This document shows positions 36,495 through 45,653 of a DNA stretch of 64,000 nt, piece after piece. The DNA is from Pseudomonadota bacterium. GTDB lineage: Bacteria > Pseudomonadota > Gammaproteobacteria > Steroidobacterales > Steroidobacteraceae. The DNA is taken from contig JAEWBG010000092.1 of assembly GCA_023391335.1 (NCBI GenBank), positions 1 to 64,000 of the forward strand, read 5' to 3'. Both the position numbers and the translations under genes were made by a program. The notes under the pieces are model-generated. The model saw only the letters and a list, made by a program, of their open reading frames with translations, did not search any database and was not told the origin of the DNA. Position 1 is the stretch's first letter; every line of letters begins with the position of its first letter.

Positions 36495-37175
36495 ATGGAA
36501 CGTTGGTTTTTAAGAGCGGTTGGACGATTCGCAGCGGCGGTCGGCGAATCGGATCGCTACAGCGTCGAACACTTGCAGTACCTACGCTCCGGGTATGTTT
36601 GCCAGCAATGCGGCGCAACCCTCATCAAAGCGCGCGGCAGCGAAGCGGTTCGGTGCTACGACGGCGAGGGCAAACGCGTCGCGCTCTACTGGGCGCGCCT
36701 TCGTGGCAAACTCTTCGAATGCCCCGTCTGTAATCATCGCTGGCCGTTTCGCACCGATACGAAGACGAGCCCGACAACCTTTCTCGGCCGTTTCATCAAA
36801 CTGTATGTGAGATTCGTCGTTGCTGCCGGCGTGCTCATTGTGAGTTTCGTCGGAACGTATGTTGCGATGAATGCGCAACGAATATTCCCCGCTGCCGACA
36901 AGGTCGTTGTCTATGGCCGTGATTCGTGTGGATTCACCGCAGCGATGCGTAGCGATCTGCAGGCACAAGGGATTCCCTTTGTCTACGCCAACATCGACAA
37001 GCCATTCATCAGCGAGGAGATGTGGCACCACCTCCACAAGATCTCTGCATCCGATCCCACTCCGCGATTGGCCGAGCTACCCGTCGTCTTGATCAACCAC
37101 CAAGTGCTCGAGCGACCCGATGCCGCGTTCGTCATTGCCGAACGTGAACGCGCTGTCGGCGCTAAATCGCCATAG
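36495..37175 (+). CDS. Zn-ribbon, transmembrane and glutaredoxin-like fusion
   Basis: Product of 226 residues starting MERWFLRAVGRF; the frame is open further up to 36363 but that part is less gene-like. Residues about 35-85 contain CQQC and CPVC pairs, a likely zinc ribbon. A hydrophobic helix (VVAAGVLIVSFVGTYVAM) follows, then a glutaredoxin-like domain (VVVYGRDSCGFTAAMRSDLQAQGIPFVYANIDK) with the motif SCGF holding one Cys, and cis-Pro in LPVVLINHQ. The order implies a cytosolic ribbon and a periplasmic redox domain, or the reverse. I do not know this combination as a named family. Confidence 0.7.
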   Translation: MERWFLRAVGRFAAAVGESDRYSVEHLQYLRSGYVCQQCGATLIKARGSEAVRCYDGEGKRVALYWARLRGKLFECPVCNHRWPFRTDTKTSPTTFLGRFIKLYVRFVVAAGVLIVSFVGTYVAMNAQRIFPAADKVVVYGRDSCGFTAAMRSDLQAQGIPFVYANIDKPFISEEMWHHLHKISASDPTPRLAELPVVLINHQVLERPDAAFVIAERERAVGAKSP

Positions 37176-37195
37176 GTCTCGTTGCTAGAACGCGG

Positions 37196-38761
37196 TCACG
37201 CTCCCGCACACTGCTTGAATGCAAGCACAACCTGGCTCCGCAGCGTCCGCAACAAGCTGAGTTGGTCGGGACTGATCTTCATCGGATCGGCCGATTCGCG
37301 ATCCGCGTAGAGCAATGCAAGAGGCCGGTTCTTCAGCACTACAGGCAAGAGCAGGAAGCTTTTCGCTTTGATCGCTTGGCGATGCCACTCCGGAATACGC
37401 TGGACAATGTTCGCAGCCTCGGTGTTTTCAATCGCGATATCGACGCCTTTGTCCAACGCGACGTGAAAAACATCTGGCGCGAACGCAATAGGGAAGCTGC
37501 ACTTCGAAATGACGCGTTCGATATCGGTGCCGAACCCAAATCGTGCCCGCATCGCGTTGAGCTTCGCGTCTCGCACAAAGATCATCGTGCGCGAAAACCC
37601 CAGCCCCCGATACATGGTCTCGAGCACCATCTGCAGCAGATCGTTGAGCTGAAATTCACCCGTCAGCGTCTCGCTCACATCATGGATGCCTTCGGACAAA
37701 ATCTGTTGCGCATTCGAGGCGGATGAACCTTCCTTCTCCCATGAATCGACCACCGCGGTCCCTTGCATGATCGCATCCTCCTCTGCCGCAGTCTCCTGAT
37801 CCTCACTGTCCGCGCTCCCTCCGGTCCACACACGGATCACTTTGAGCGCCGCGCTATTCGCAACCGGTAGATTGAGAGTGGTCGCTCGTTCCTCGATCTC
37901 CTTGAGCGCGAACTCGATGGCAGCGGTGAAATCCTTGGGTGCAAGCTTCATAGCGCCGTAGCGTTTACTCAGGGCATCTAATGCAAATGACTTCTCCGGC
38001 TCACTTGCGCGCAACGCCGTCACGTACAATTCATTTGCCAGATTGGTCGCTATTTTGAGCTTTTCAATTTCCCCAGCGGGAGTTGGTACGTCGCCATTCG
38101 GCAGACGCTGCATTCCTTCGACCAACCGCTCGGGAAAATTCCAGTGTCGAGCAACACCGATCCCCAGCTCGCCATACGAGATACCAAGCACTGTCAGCGC
38201 CGCTTCATCTTCGCCGATGCCGGTTTCGCACAGCTCGCGGACTTTGCGGCTCTCTTCATATAGGAAGAAGATGACCAGCAATCGACCTAGGCTCTGGAAC
38301 ATCGTGCAGATCATGGCCTCTTCGATGTTTGCGACTCCGATCCTTTGCGCGATCGGTTTGGACACTGCACCCGCGAAGAAAGCCCCGACGAGCTCATCTT
38401 GGAGCGCCTTCTCTTGAGAACGGCCCTTGGTGAACTCGAGCATCATCAATGCCATCGCGACATTCCGCACGGCTTCGAAACCAAGGATGAGCACGGCTTT
38501 GGAAACGGTTCTGATTCGACCGCGATACTGGCCGTACGTAGCCGAATTGACGACTTGTAGCAACTTCGTCGTCAACGACAGATCGCGAAGGATCACCTTG
38601 GTGAGTTGACGCGCGCTATCCGAATCGGATGCAACGCTGCGATTGATGTCGATGATCGTGCTCGACAGAGTTGGAAATCCGGTGCAGTCGCGCAGTCGCA
38701 TGAGAATTGAATCGAGCGCAGCTTGGCGCCGTGCGTCCGTCGCTTGAGAAGTCATCGTCAT
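37196..38761 (-). CDS. HDOD and GAF domain signalling protein
   Basis: Product of 521 residues. The first half (about 20-280) is an HDOD domain: FPTLSSTIIDINR, VILRDLSLTTKLLQVVNSATYG, AVLILGFEAVRNVAMALMM and LGISYGELGIGVARHWNFPE. The second half (about 340-515) is a GAF-like domain (LNDLLQMVLETMYRGLGFSRTMIF, SFLLLPVVLKNRPLALLYADRE). HDOD proteins lack HD phosphohydrolase activity and usually act as protein-interaction modules in signal chains, for instance in motility, stress or cyclic-nucleotide signalling. No neighbour identifies its partner. Confidence 0.85.
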   Translation of the reverse strand: MTMTSQATDARRQAALDSILMRLRDCTGFPTLSSTIIDINRSVASDSDSARQLTKVILRDLSLTTKLLQVVNSATYGQYRGRIRTVSKAVLILGFEAVRNVAMALMMLEFTKGRSQEKALQDELVGAFFAGAVSKPIAQRIGVANIEEAMICTMFQSLGRLLVIFFLYEESRKVRELCETGIGEDEAALTVLGISYGELGIGVARHWNFPERLVEGMQRLPNGDVPTPAGEIEKLKIATNLANELYVTALRASEPEKSFALDALSKRYGAMKLAPKDFTAAIEFALKEIEERATTLNLPVANSAALKVIRVWTGGSADSEDQETAAEEDAIMQGTAVVDSWEKEGSSASNAQQILSEGIHDVSETLTGEFQLNDLLQMVLETMYRGLGFSRTMIFVRDAKLNAMRARFGFGTDIERVISKCSFPIAFAPDVFHVALDKGVDIAIENTEAANIVQRIPEWHRQAIKAKSFLLLPVVLKNRPLALLYADRESADPMKISPDQLSLLRTLRSQVVLAFKQCAGA

Positions 38762-38948
38762 TCAGTGGCCGGCGAGCGCATCGTTGTGCGCAAGAGGTGA
38801 GCGGAGACAGTTCGGTCCGTCATCAAGTCATCGGCCGAATGGACAGCGGCTTTAGCCTAATCGTCTTTCGATGCACGCCAGAGGGTATGTCCCACTTCGA
38901 TGGCCTCGCGAACCGTATGAGGTGTGAGGCCGCTCACATTCGCCTGTC

Positions 38949-39758
38949 CTATTTCGCAGGCGCCTGGACCTCGCCAGCGGATGTGCCGTGTTCGTCCGCA
39001 TTTTCCGCCCCGCTTTCGCTCGGGTCTGAATCGGATTCGGCAGGATCTATTTCCGGAACCGAGACCTTCAGTGCAGGAACAAGGGCATCGACCGTGATCT
39101 TCGGCGGAATTTTTGATGTCTGCCCCGGCGTGCAGGAATAGTCACGACTCACGACGCGCACGCCCAAGTCGCGAAACACTGTACTGGAGAGCTGATCAAG
39201 CAGCTCACATTCGGCCGCTTCCAATCCGATCGAGTCGCGCGACAACGTGATCCGTTGCCACTGCGCCGGAAATTGCGTTTCGCCCTCGACCACCGCATCC
39301 GGTTTCCCCGTCACCTTTGCGATGAGCTCACGCCTCGGCTTGTCCTTCTGCAACTCGGCGAGCACCTCGGGCGTCGCCTCAGTGGGCGTCTTCACGAAGA
39401 TCCGCACGTGCGAATACTGCTCGCCACGGCTCGACTTGTTGCGAAACATATCGTCGGTGCGTGATCGCCGGCCAGGAATCGACGGCATCGTCTGAGCAGG
39501 TGGACTCAACATCACATCACAACCGCTGGTATCGACCTTCAGATCATCGCGCGCTCCCAACGCACGCAAGATCGAGATGATTCGGGCGTGCAGTGCGCTG
39601 CACGAGTAGATAGCGGTTGAACTGCGGTAGTAGAAGTCGATGCGCTGATCTTTCCAAACTGCCGTAGTTTCCGGTTCATCTGAAGGATGCGCCGCGCCCG
39701 AACTAAGGATCGGCGCGGCGAGTCCGACGAGCACCAAGGACAAGGACGACAATTTCAT
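38949..39758 (-). CDS. Exported protein of unknown function
   Basis: Product of 269 residues from the ATG at 39758 behind GGAG. The signal peptide is MKLSSLSLVLVGLAAPILSSGAA. The mature part has three scattered Cys, a sequence YSCSALHARIISILRALGARDDLKVD, and the C-terminal 45 residues are acidic and low-complexity (IDPAESDSDPSESGAENADE). No recognised domain. It is divergent from the membrane protein gene at 39915, with a gap of about 160 bases between starts. Confidence 0.65.
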   Translation of the reverse strand: MKLSSLSLVLVGLAAPILSSGAAHPSDEPETTAVWKDQRIDFYYRSSTAIYSCSALHARIISILRALGARDDLKVDTSGCDVMLSPPAQTMPSIPGRRSRTDDMFRNKSSRGEQYSHVRIFVKTPTEATPEVLAELQKDKPRRELIAKVTGKPDAVVEGETQFPAQWQRITLSRDSIGLEAAECELLDQLSSTVFRDLGVRVVSRDYSCTPGQTSKIPPKITVDALVPALKVSVPEIDPAESDSDPSESGAENADEHGTSAGEVQAPAK

Positions 39759-39914
39759 AACGCATCTCCAAGTCGAGTCTGCATACAACTACTGCAGCTC
39801 GCGCAGTACAGATTCGAGCGTCGCGCCGATGCGTTGGACAGTCAATAAAGATCGGATATTGATCCGATGAGAAAGGGTGTAAGTTGCTTACCGCGTCAAT
39901 CCGTCGGAGCGCAG

Positions 39915-41453
39915 ATGGGGCACATCAAGGCGCATTGGGGACATCTGAATCAACGCGACCTGCAGCGGGCGACGGCCGCGCTGATCGTGTTGGCCGCGCA
40001 TATTGGCTTGTATCTTGTGATCGTCAATTCCGGCGGACGCTTCGAAGGTATACACGACAGCGCGACGCCGATCACCAGACTGATTCTGCTCTTGTCTAGA
40101 GATGCTCAGGAAAAGAGAGGCGCAGAGTTACCTATCATCGATCCCCAGCCGCAGTCGGAGTCGAGCGACTGGTTGAAGAGATCCGTTTTGGTTCCAGCGG
40201 TGACGGTGCCGCCGGAGCGATCTGAGCCGACGGAAACTGCCGCCGCGATCGTGATCCCCAGATCCTCTCAGCGCTCCCAGCCACCGCCTGCGGATTTGGC
40301 TCACCTGGATGTGCCGCCGCACGAAACGCCGGATATCTCGGTGCAATTCACAGAATCCGAGAACCGTTCTTTACTGAAACGCCTCAGTCAACTCGCGGAG
40401 GCGCAGCTCGGAAACCCACAGCAGCACGTCACGTGGCGCGAGCGCGGTAGACAATACACTGCGAAGCTTGTGATCGTTCGTGCCAGTCATGGCAGCGATT
40501 TGGATCGTGCGCTGGCCCAGGTCAGCGCCGAGGATAAAGGACGCCAGCTCACGACGCAGATCAAACTCAAGCGCCTCGCGTTTTCGAACTACACGCAGAT
40601 GATCGATGCGTGGGATCCGATGGTGCAGTTGCACGACGATGAAATCGTCGGACGTTTGCACATCAACTCCGAGTTCAATTTGATGGCGGACAGCGATGCT
40701 GCCCCGCACTTCCTCGGCAAGGTCAGCACGGCGGCAAGCAGTTTCACCACGGCATCCGTCGGTCGGCGAAGAAATCTGGACATGTTCCGCGACGGCATCG
40801 AAACCCACGCTGGACGGATCTCGTTGCCGCGAGACGTACGACCTTTTGCCTGGACACCGCAAGATGAGCGCACGCGAATTCGAACCTTGCGCGATGACAC
40901 GCACATTGAATTCTTCGCCGATGGCAGTTATTCGCTCGATGAGGGAACCGGACCGACGCAACGCATCAGAGATGATGGCGACCGGCCTGTTTATTTCATC
41001 GGTTCGCGCGGCGCAACGTTGTATGTGAAAGGCGTGGTGGCCGGCAAGGTGCTCGTCTATTCACCGCAACGAATCGTCGTCGAAGGCAGTATCACGTACG
41101 CTCACGATCCGCGTAGAGACTCAAACGCGCGTGACTACCTGGGGCTTGTCAGCGACAGAACTGTGGAGGTCGCACGCTCCTCGGCCACAGGCGATGGCGA
41201 TCTAGAGATCGATGCGGCGATCTATGCGGGTCGACGGTTTCTGGTGACGGACATTTACACCGCGAAACAGCCCGCCACCTTACGCATTTACGGGAGTGTT
41301 GCTGCCGGCAGCATGTCCGCGACCGAACCGCGTTACTCGACCAAGATCGAATACGACACCCGTTTCGAGGAAGTCAGACCGCCGGGATTCCCTTCCACCA
41401 ATCGTTTTGTCGTGGAAGCTTGGAATGAACGGTGGACGGAAGCGGCGCAATAA
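39915..41453 (+). CDS. Membrane-anchored protein with a pilin-like or polymer-type C-terminus, unknown role
   Basis: Product of 512 residues. Of two starts, the ATG at 39915 has GGAG five bases ahead and the one at 39867 has none. One hydrophobic helix at about 20-38 (ALIVLAAHIGLYLVIVNSG) is followed by a Pro/Ser-rich linker. The rest is beta-rich, with VVAGKVLVYSPQRIVVEGSITYAHDPRRDS and DLEIDAAIYAGRRFLVTDIY, resembling PilX/DUF4900-type exported proteins by eye. Not firmly recognised. Presumably it sits in the inner membrane with a large periplasmic domain. Decamer cluster 2 starts 100 bases after its stop. Confidence 0.65.
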   Translation: MGHIKAHWGHLNQRDLQRATAALIVLAAHIGLYLVIVNSGGRFEGIHDSATPITRLILLLSRDAQEKRGAELPIIDPQPQSESSDWLKRSVLVPAVTVPPERSEPTETAAAIVIPRSSQRSQPPPADLAHLDVPPHETPDISVQFTESENRSLLKRLSQLAEAQLGNPQQHVTWRERGRQYTAKLVIVRASHGSDLDRALAQVSAEDKGRQLTTQIKLKRLAFSNYTQMIDAWDPMVQLHDDEIVGRLHINSEFNLMADSDAAPHFLGKVSTAASSFTTASVGRRRNLDMFRDGIETHAGRISLPRDVRPFAWTPQDERTRIRTLRDDTHIEFFADGSYSLDEGTGPTQRIRDDGDRPVYFIGSRGATLYVKGVVAGKVLVYSPQRIVVEGSITYAHDPRRDSNARDYLGLVSDRTVEVARSSATGDGDLEIDAAIYAGRRFLVTDIYTAKQPATLRIYGSVAAGSMSATEPRYSTKIEYDTRFEEVRPPGFPSTNRFVVEAWNERWTEAAQ

Positions 41454-41487
41454 CGACTGAGCGATGGTTCGAGCGCCCACGTCCGAC

Positions 41488-41505
41488 GTGCACGTGCACG
41501 TGCAC
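41488..41505. repeat. GTGCAC triplet palindrome
   Basis: Three tandem GTGCAC hexamers, a perfect palindrome of 18 bases, lie in the gap after the preceding gene. It could be a protein-binding site or a chance product of repeat slippage. Nothing in the window tells which. Confidence 0.5.
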
Positions 41506-41552
41506 CAAGCGGGGCAGGAAGCGTTGGGGTTCAATCCGGGTTTCTTCGTCGT

Positions 41553-41701
41553 TGGACATCCACCAAACCGTCCTCGCCATTTGGCTCGTCACCTTCGGCG
41601 GAGGGCTCTCGCCTTTTGAACACCCACCACATCGCCTTTTGGACGCCTTTTGGACACCCATCGATTCAAGTGGACGCCTTTTGGACACCCATCGATTCAA
41701 G
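41553..41701. repeat. TGGACACCCA decamer cluster 2 with a 31-base tandem duplication
   Basis: Decamers or one-mismatch variants start at 41553, 41617, 41651 and 41682. A 31-base unit that includes the last two is duplicated exactly in tandem at 41640-41670 and 41671-41701. The 363-base gap 41454-41816 shows no gene. Confidence 0.85.
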
Positions 41702-41816
41702 CTCGCGCCCCGGCGCGAACGCAGGTGTTCAACCTAGCTATTCACCATCGGCAGGCCGGGCTCGACACAATGTGTCGATCCAGCGGCATTGCACCGCTGG
41801 ATCGCTCAGGACTCGT

Positions 41817-42425
41817 TCAATACCGATCGCCGTGTTTATCCGCGATCACCGCAGCCGCAAACCAGGGACCCGGGCTCGCAGGCGCACCCGTGCTCGAATT
41901 AGCTGGGATCACTGCACGAACCAACAGTACCGGGCGATTGTCGGCGGAATCGCCGCAGTCCAAGGGCGGTGCAGCACCCGTCGCATCATTGAGCCTGCCG
42001 CGCGCAACAAAGTCACCGTCCTCATCCAGATCCAACGGTTCGGAATTAAAGGGCGTCGTCTGCAAGGATCCCGTCACTGCGGGCGCAACGGGCGCATTGC
42101 GGCAGAACAAGGACAAGATCACCTGCCGCGGACCTCCGCGTGTGCCGACCCCATCTCCGCCAAGCAACAGCACACCAGTGCCGCGACCGTGAATGTCTCC
42201 ATTTGATTTGATCACAGCTCGAAACGAGCTCATGCCCCACGGAATGCCGGCAGGCGCTACGCCTGCAACCGTATTCAGAGTTGGCGCTCCCCCAGCGCTG
42301 CGGAATGGTTGCACGCCGATGCCACCGTCGAAACTGAAAAGGACATTCGAATAGCCACCGCCATGGGCAAACGCTCCGCTCGCCACGATCAACCCCGCAA
42401 CGCCCAACATTTGTCTGACCTTCAT
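41817..42425 (-). CDS. Secreted protein of unknown function
   Basis: Product of 202 residues from the ATG at 42425 behind GGGAG; frame upstream passes through decamer repeats and is not coding. The signal peptide is MKVRQMLGVAGLIVASGAFAHG. The mature protein is Gly/Ala/Pro-rich with two Cys (LFCRNAP and LDCGDS), NSEPLDLDEDGDFVARG, and no recognised domain. It probably folds as a small beta-rich extracellular or periplasmic protein. Decamer clusters flank it on both sides. Confidence 0.6.
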   Translation of the reverse strand: MKVRQMLGVAGLIVASGAFAHGGGYSNVLFSFDGGIGVQPFRSAGGAPTLNTVAGVAPAGIPWGMSSFRAVIKSNGDIHGRGTGVLLLGGDGVGTRGGPRQVILSLFCRNAPVAPAVTGSLQTTPFNSEPLDLDEDGDFVARGRLNDATGAAPPLDCGDSADNRPVLLVRAVIPANSSTGAPASPGPWFAAAVIADKHGDRY

Positions 42426-42533
42426 ACGTACTCCCGTTGTTTTGACATTCCCCGCGACGTGAGTAACCAGCAGCGTTATGTCGGTTCTACGAAGCGCCAA
42501 AACAGGATGCAGGCGCCCTTTGCAGGCACCCTT

Positions 42534-42737
42534 TGGACACCCAACAAATTGGATGCCGCCCCTTGAACAGTGGCGCTGACCTCTGGACACCCATGGCGCT
42601 GACCTCTGGACACCCATCGATGGAGGCGTAGCTCGTGGTTACGCCCAATCGATGGGTGTCCAATTCGGGAGCTCCAATTCGGGAGCTGGACGATTCGGAA
42701 GCTCACTGACTCGCTGCCCAAAATCGGTGGGTGTCCA
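42534..42737. repeat. TGGACACCCA decamer cluster 3 with a 23-base tandem duplication
   Basis: Decamers start at 42534, 42584, 42607, 42653 and 42728, in both orientations. A 23-base unit ending in the decamer is exactly duplicated at 42571-42593 and 42594-42616. A second local repeat (ATTCGGGAGCTCC, ATTCGGGAGCTGG, ATTCGGAAGCTC) lies at about 42663-42705. Gap 42426-43062 holds no gene; after about 42970 it is the pgm upstream region. Confidence 0.85.
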
Positions 42738-43062
42738 GAATTGGAACACCAGAAGTGAAACCAATACCGACATGCAGCGTTTCATGTCGCAGATCAGTTG
42801 TGCCGACCGAAATTCCAGCCACGGGGCACCTCCGGCTTGTGGAGTCGTCGTGCTGCTCGGAACCAAGTCGAAGATCTGGAACGTCAAGCTAGTGTGCGCG
42901 GAGGTGTCTATCGGGAGGGCGCGCCCCATCCACCTTTAATATGAGTGGGGACCCGCGTACCTTGAATGTCCACACCACCATGGATTCCGCGGGGCACAGC
43001 GCAATGGTGCCCGGCATAGGGTTTGGTGGCGCTGTCTTTGAAGCTCACTTAAGAGGATGCAA

Positions 43063-44706
43063 ATGTCCGTACATCAACTCGCCGGCAAACCCGCTCCCGC
43101 CGGCCTGCTCGCCAACATTCCACGGCTCATCACTGCGTACTTCAGCGAACGGCCGGATCCGAACAATCCCTCGCAGCGGGTCACCTTTGGTACGTCCGGA
43201 CATCGTGGGTCATCGCTCAAGGGATCGTTCAACGAAGCACACATTCTCGCCGTCACTCAGGCCGTGTGCGAAACCCGCAAGAAGAGCGGGGTGAACGGAC
43301 CTCTATTCCTTGGCATCGATACGCACGCGCTTTCTGAACCTGCATTCGTCAGCGCACTCGAAGTGCTCGCTGCAAACGGCGTGGAGACCATGATTGCGCA
43401 CGATGGCGGCTACACACCCACTCCGGCCATCTCGCACGCGATCCTCACGTACAACCGCGGCCGTACGAGCGGCCTCGCCGATGGCATTGTCATCACGCCC
43501 TCGCACAATCCTCCCGAAGATGGCGGCATCAAATACAACCCGCCTCATGGAGGACCCTCTGAAGCCGCACTGTCTTCGGCAATCGAGCAGCGTGCAAACG
43601 AATTGCTCGCGCGCGCAACTCAAGACATCGCTCGGGTGGCAATCGCACGAGCACGCACCGCCTCCACGACACATCACCACGACTACATCAGCGAGTACGC
43701 GGCCGACTTACCCAATGTCATCGATATGGATGCCATTCGCGGCGCGAACTTGCACATCGGCGTAGATCCGCTCGGTGGTGCGGCGGTCGGATTCTGGGCG
43801 CCGATCGCTGAGCGCTTTGGACTCAATGTGGACATCGTCAACAAGGAGGTCGATCCGACGTTTCGTTTCATGACGCTCGACTGGGACGGTCGCATCCGAA
43901 TGGATTGCTCTTCTCCTTACGCGATGGCGAATCTGATTGCGCTCAGCAAGCGCTTTGACATCGCTTTTGGCAATGACGCGGATACGGATCGGCACGGCGT
44001 TGTCACACCCTCCTCCGGGCTGCTGAATCCAAACCATTATCTCGCCGTGGCAATCGACTATTTGTTTAGCCATCGCCCGCGATGGTCCGGCTCACTGGCA
44101 ATCGGCAAAACAGTAGTGAGTTCAAGCTTGATCGACCGAGTGGCAGCGGCGCGCAATCGCAAGCTCATGGAAGTCCCGGTCGGATTCAAATGGTTCGTGA
44201 ATGGCTTGTATGAAGGCACGTTGGGATTCGCTGGGGAAGAAAGTGCCGGCGCATCCTTCCTGCGCAAAGACGGCAAGGTATGGACCACCGACAAAGACGG
44301 TTTGCTGCTGGGGCTACTGTCCGCCGAGATGCGCGCGGTGACGCAGCGCGACCCAGGCGAGTTGTATCAGGCATTGACGCGTGAACATGGCGCACCCGTG
44401 TACGAACGCACAGATGCACCGGCCGATCGCGAACAAAAGGCGCGTCTAGGCAAACTCAGCGCCGAGCAAGTCAAAGCAAAGACACTCGCGGGCGAACCCA
44501 TTGAAAAGATCCTCACGCATGCTCCCGGCGACGGCAATGCAATCGGGGGACTCAAAGTGATGACGAAGAACGGTTGGTTTGCGGCGCGGCCGTCCGGCAC
44601 CGAGGATGTCTACAAAATCTACGCGGAGAGTTTTATCAGCACCGAACATCTGCGGCGGGTGCAGACCGAAGCTCAAGCGCTCGTGACTGAGGTACTGAAG
44701 TCCTAG
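43063..44706 (+). CDS. pgm: Alpha-D-glucose phosphate-specific phosphoglucomutase
   Basis: Enzyme of 547 residues that interconverts glucose 1-phosphate and glucose 6-phosphate for glycan and storage-polymer synthesis. The ATG at 43063 has AGAGG six bases upstream; a GTG-free alternative ATG at 43057 lies inside the ribosome site. The phosphoserine Ser147 is in TPSHNPPEDGG, the metal-binding Asp residues are D305, D307 and D309 in NDADTDRHG, the sugar loop is EESAGASF and the phosphate-binding C-terminal RPSGTED is present. GTSGHRG near the N-terminus is also conserved. Length fits the family (about 545). Confidence 0.95.
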   Translation: MSVHQLAGKPAPAGLLANIPRLITAYFSERPDPNNPSQRVTFGTSGHRGSSLKGSFNEAHILAVTQAVCETRKKSGVNGPLFLGIDTHALSEPAFVSALEVLAANGVETMIAHDGGYTPTPAISHAILTYNRGRTSGLADGIVITPSHNPPEDGGIKYNPPHGGPSEAALSSAIEQRANELLARATQDIARVAIARARTASTTHHHDYISEYAADLPNVIDMDAIRGANLHIGVDPLGGAAVGFWAPIAERFGLNVDIVNKEVDPTFRFMTLDWDGRIRMDCSSPYAMANLIALSKRFDIAFGNDADTDRHGVVTPSSGLLNPNHYLAVAIDYLFSHRPRWSGSLAIGKTVVSSSLIDRVAAARNRKLMEVPVGFKWFVNGLYEGTLGFAGEESAGASFLRKDGKVWTTDKDGLLLGLLSAEMRAVTQRDPGELYQALTREHGAPVYERTDAPADREQKARLGKLSAEQVKAKTLAGEPIEKILTHAPGDGNAIGGLKVMTKNGWFAARPSGTEDVYKIYAESFISTEHLRRVQTEAQALVTEVLKS

Positions 44707-44728
44707 TCGCATCCGGCGGGGACGAAAG

Positions 44729-44753
44729 GCGAGCCAGAGCGTTTCTGGCTCGC
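44729..44753. terminator. Hairpin after pgm, weak terminator candidate
   Basis: Stem GCGAGCCAGA (44729-44738) and TCTGGCTCGC (44744-44753) with a five-base loop lies 23 bases after the pgm stop codon. No T-tract follows, so termination may need Rho, or the hairpin may protect the 3' end of the message. Confidence 0.5.
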
Positions 44754-44797
44754 ATCTGCATGTGACACCGCCAATCTGAATTGGAGCCAATCTGAAT

Positions 44798-44985
44798 TGG
44801 ACACCCATAGATCGAGTGATCGCTTAGATCGAGCGGTCACTTTCCGCTACGCCAAATCGATGGGTGTCCAATCGAAGAAGGGCCCGACGCCAAATCGATG
44901 GGTGTCCAATCGAAAGAAGGGCCCGTTGAAGGGAGTTGGGCCTCGCCATTTCTAAACCACGCGTTGAGGACCCAGTGGACATCCA
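44798..44985. repeat. TGGACACCCA decamer cluster 4 with tandem copies
   Basis: Decamers start at 44798, 44861, 44899 and 44976. A unit of 38-39 bases, CGCCAAATCGATGGGTGTCC and onwards to AAGGGCCCG, occurs twice head to tail at 44849-44886 and 44887-44925, the second copy with one extra base. Gap 44707-45103 has no gene. Confidence 0.85.
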
Positions 44986-45103
44986 TCAATTGAAGCCGGG
45001 GCGCGTCAATGAGAGTTGCATCAATTCTTTGAATAGGAACAAGGACTTGGTCGGCGGTACGTGACTCTACTGGGCGGCCTCACCCTGCCCCCTCAATTGA
45101 GCG

Positions 45104-45490
45104 TTACGACTGTATGGCCGCAAGCATGTGATCGAGCACCGCTCCGTGTTCGTGCTGCGGGCTGAACAGAATCACCTCAGCATCTTTTTCCACGCGCACG
45201 CTGTGCCCTGGCCGCCAATAGAAAAGATCATTCGCATCGCACGTTTCGACTTCGCCATCCGCGTACGTGACGACTAACCTCCCACCGATCACATATCCCC
45301 AGTGCGGCGCTTGGCAGCAATCATCCTGCAGTCCTTTAAGAAGCGGCGCGATGTCAGTGCCCGCGCCGAGCGAAAAGTACTCCGCACCCATCTTTCCAAG
45401 CCCGGATGCATTGCCGAAGCCCACCGCAACGCGTGCGACTGCGCCTGGCACATTGATCTTCGTGGGAATTTGCTCTTTTGAAATGCGCAT
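45104..45490 (-). CDS. Cupin-domain protein
   Basis: Product of 128 residues from the ATG at 45490 behind GAGGA; the frame further upstream overlaps the divergent regulator. The sequence has a cupin-like barrel: GAEYFSLGAGTDIAPLLKG, then HWGYVIGGRLVVTYADGEVETCDANDLFYWRPGHSVRV, where HWG..GG and the RPGH are the usual metal or fold positions. The family binds small molecules or metals with varied roles. It is divergent from the BTAD/TPR regulator with starts about 160 bases apart, a layout that suggests control by that regulator, though this is inference. Confidence 0.8.
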   Translation of the reverse strand: MRISKEQIPTKINVPGAVARVAVGFGNASGLGKMGAEYFSLGAGTDIAPLLKGLQDDCCQAPHWGYVIGGRLVVTYADGEVETCDANDLFYWRPGHSVRVEKDAEVILFSPQHEHGAVLDHMLAAIQS

Positions 45491-45653
45491 GTGAGTCCTC
45501 CAACAACGAGTCGATGAGACCGCAGGACGCGGCGCTGCGATGCCGGCCAATCCTGCGGGTATGATCGCGAGCATAGGTTCACAGCGTGGGAACGAGCGTG
45601 GGAATCCCGAAACGGTCATCCGCACATCGCGAGCTTCACCGGAGCGAGCGCGG

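Noticed and set aside
42426..42617. N-terminal extension of the secreted protein gene (to 42617)
   Set aside because: The extension runs through decamer repeats; the ATG at 42425 has a ribosome site and a clear signal peptide.
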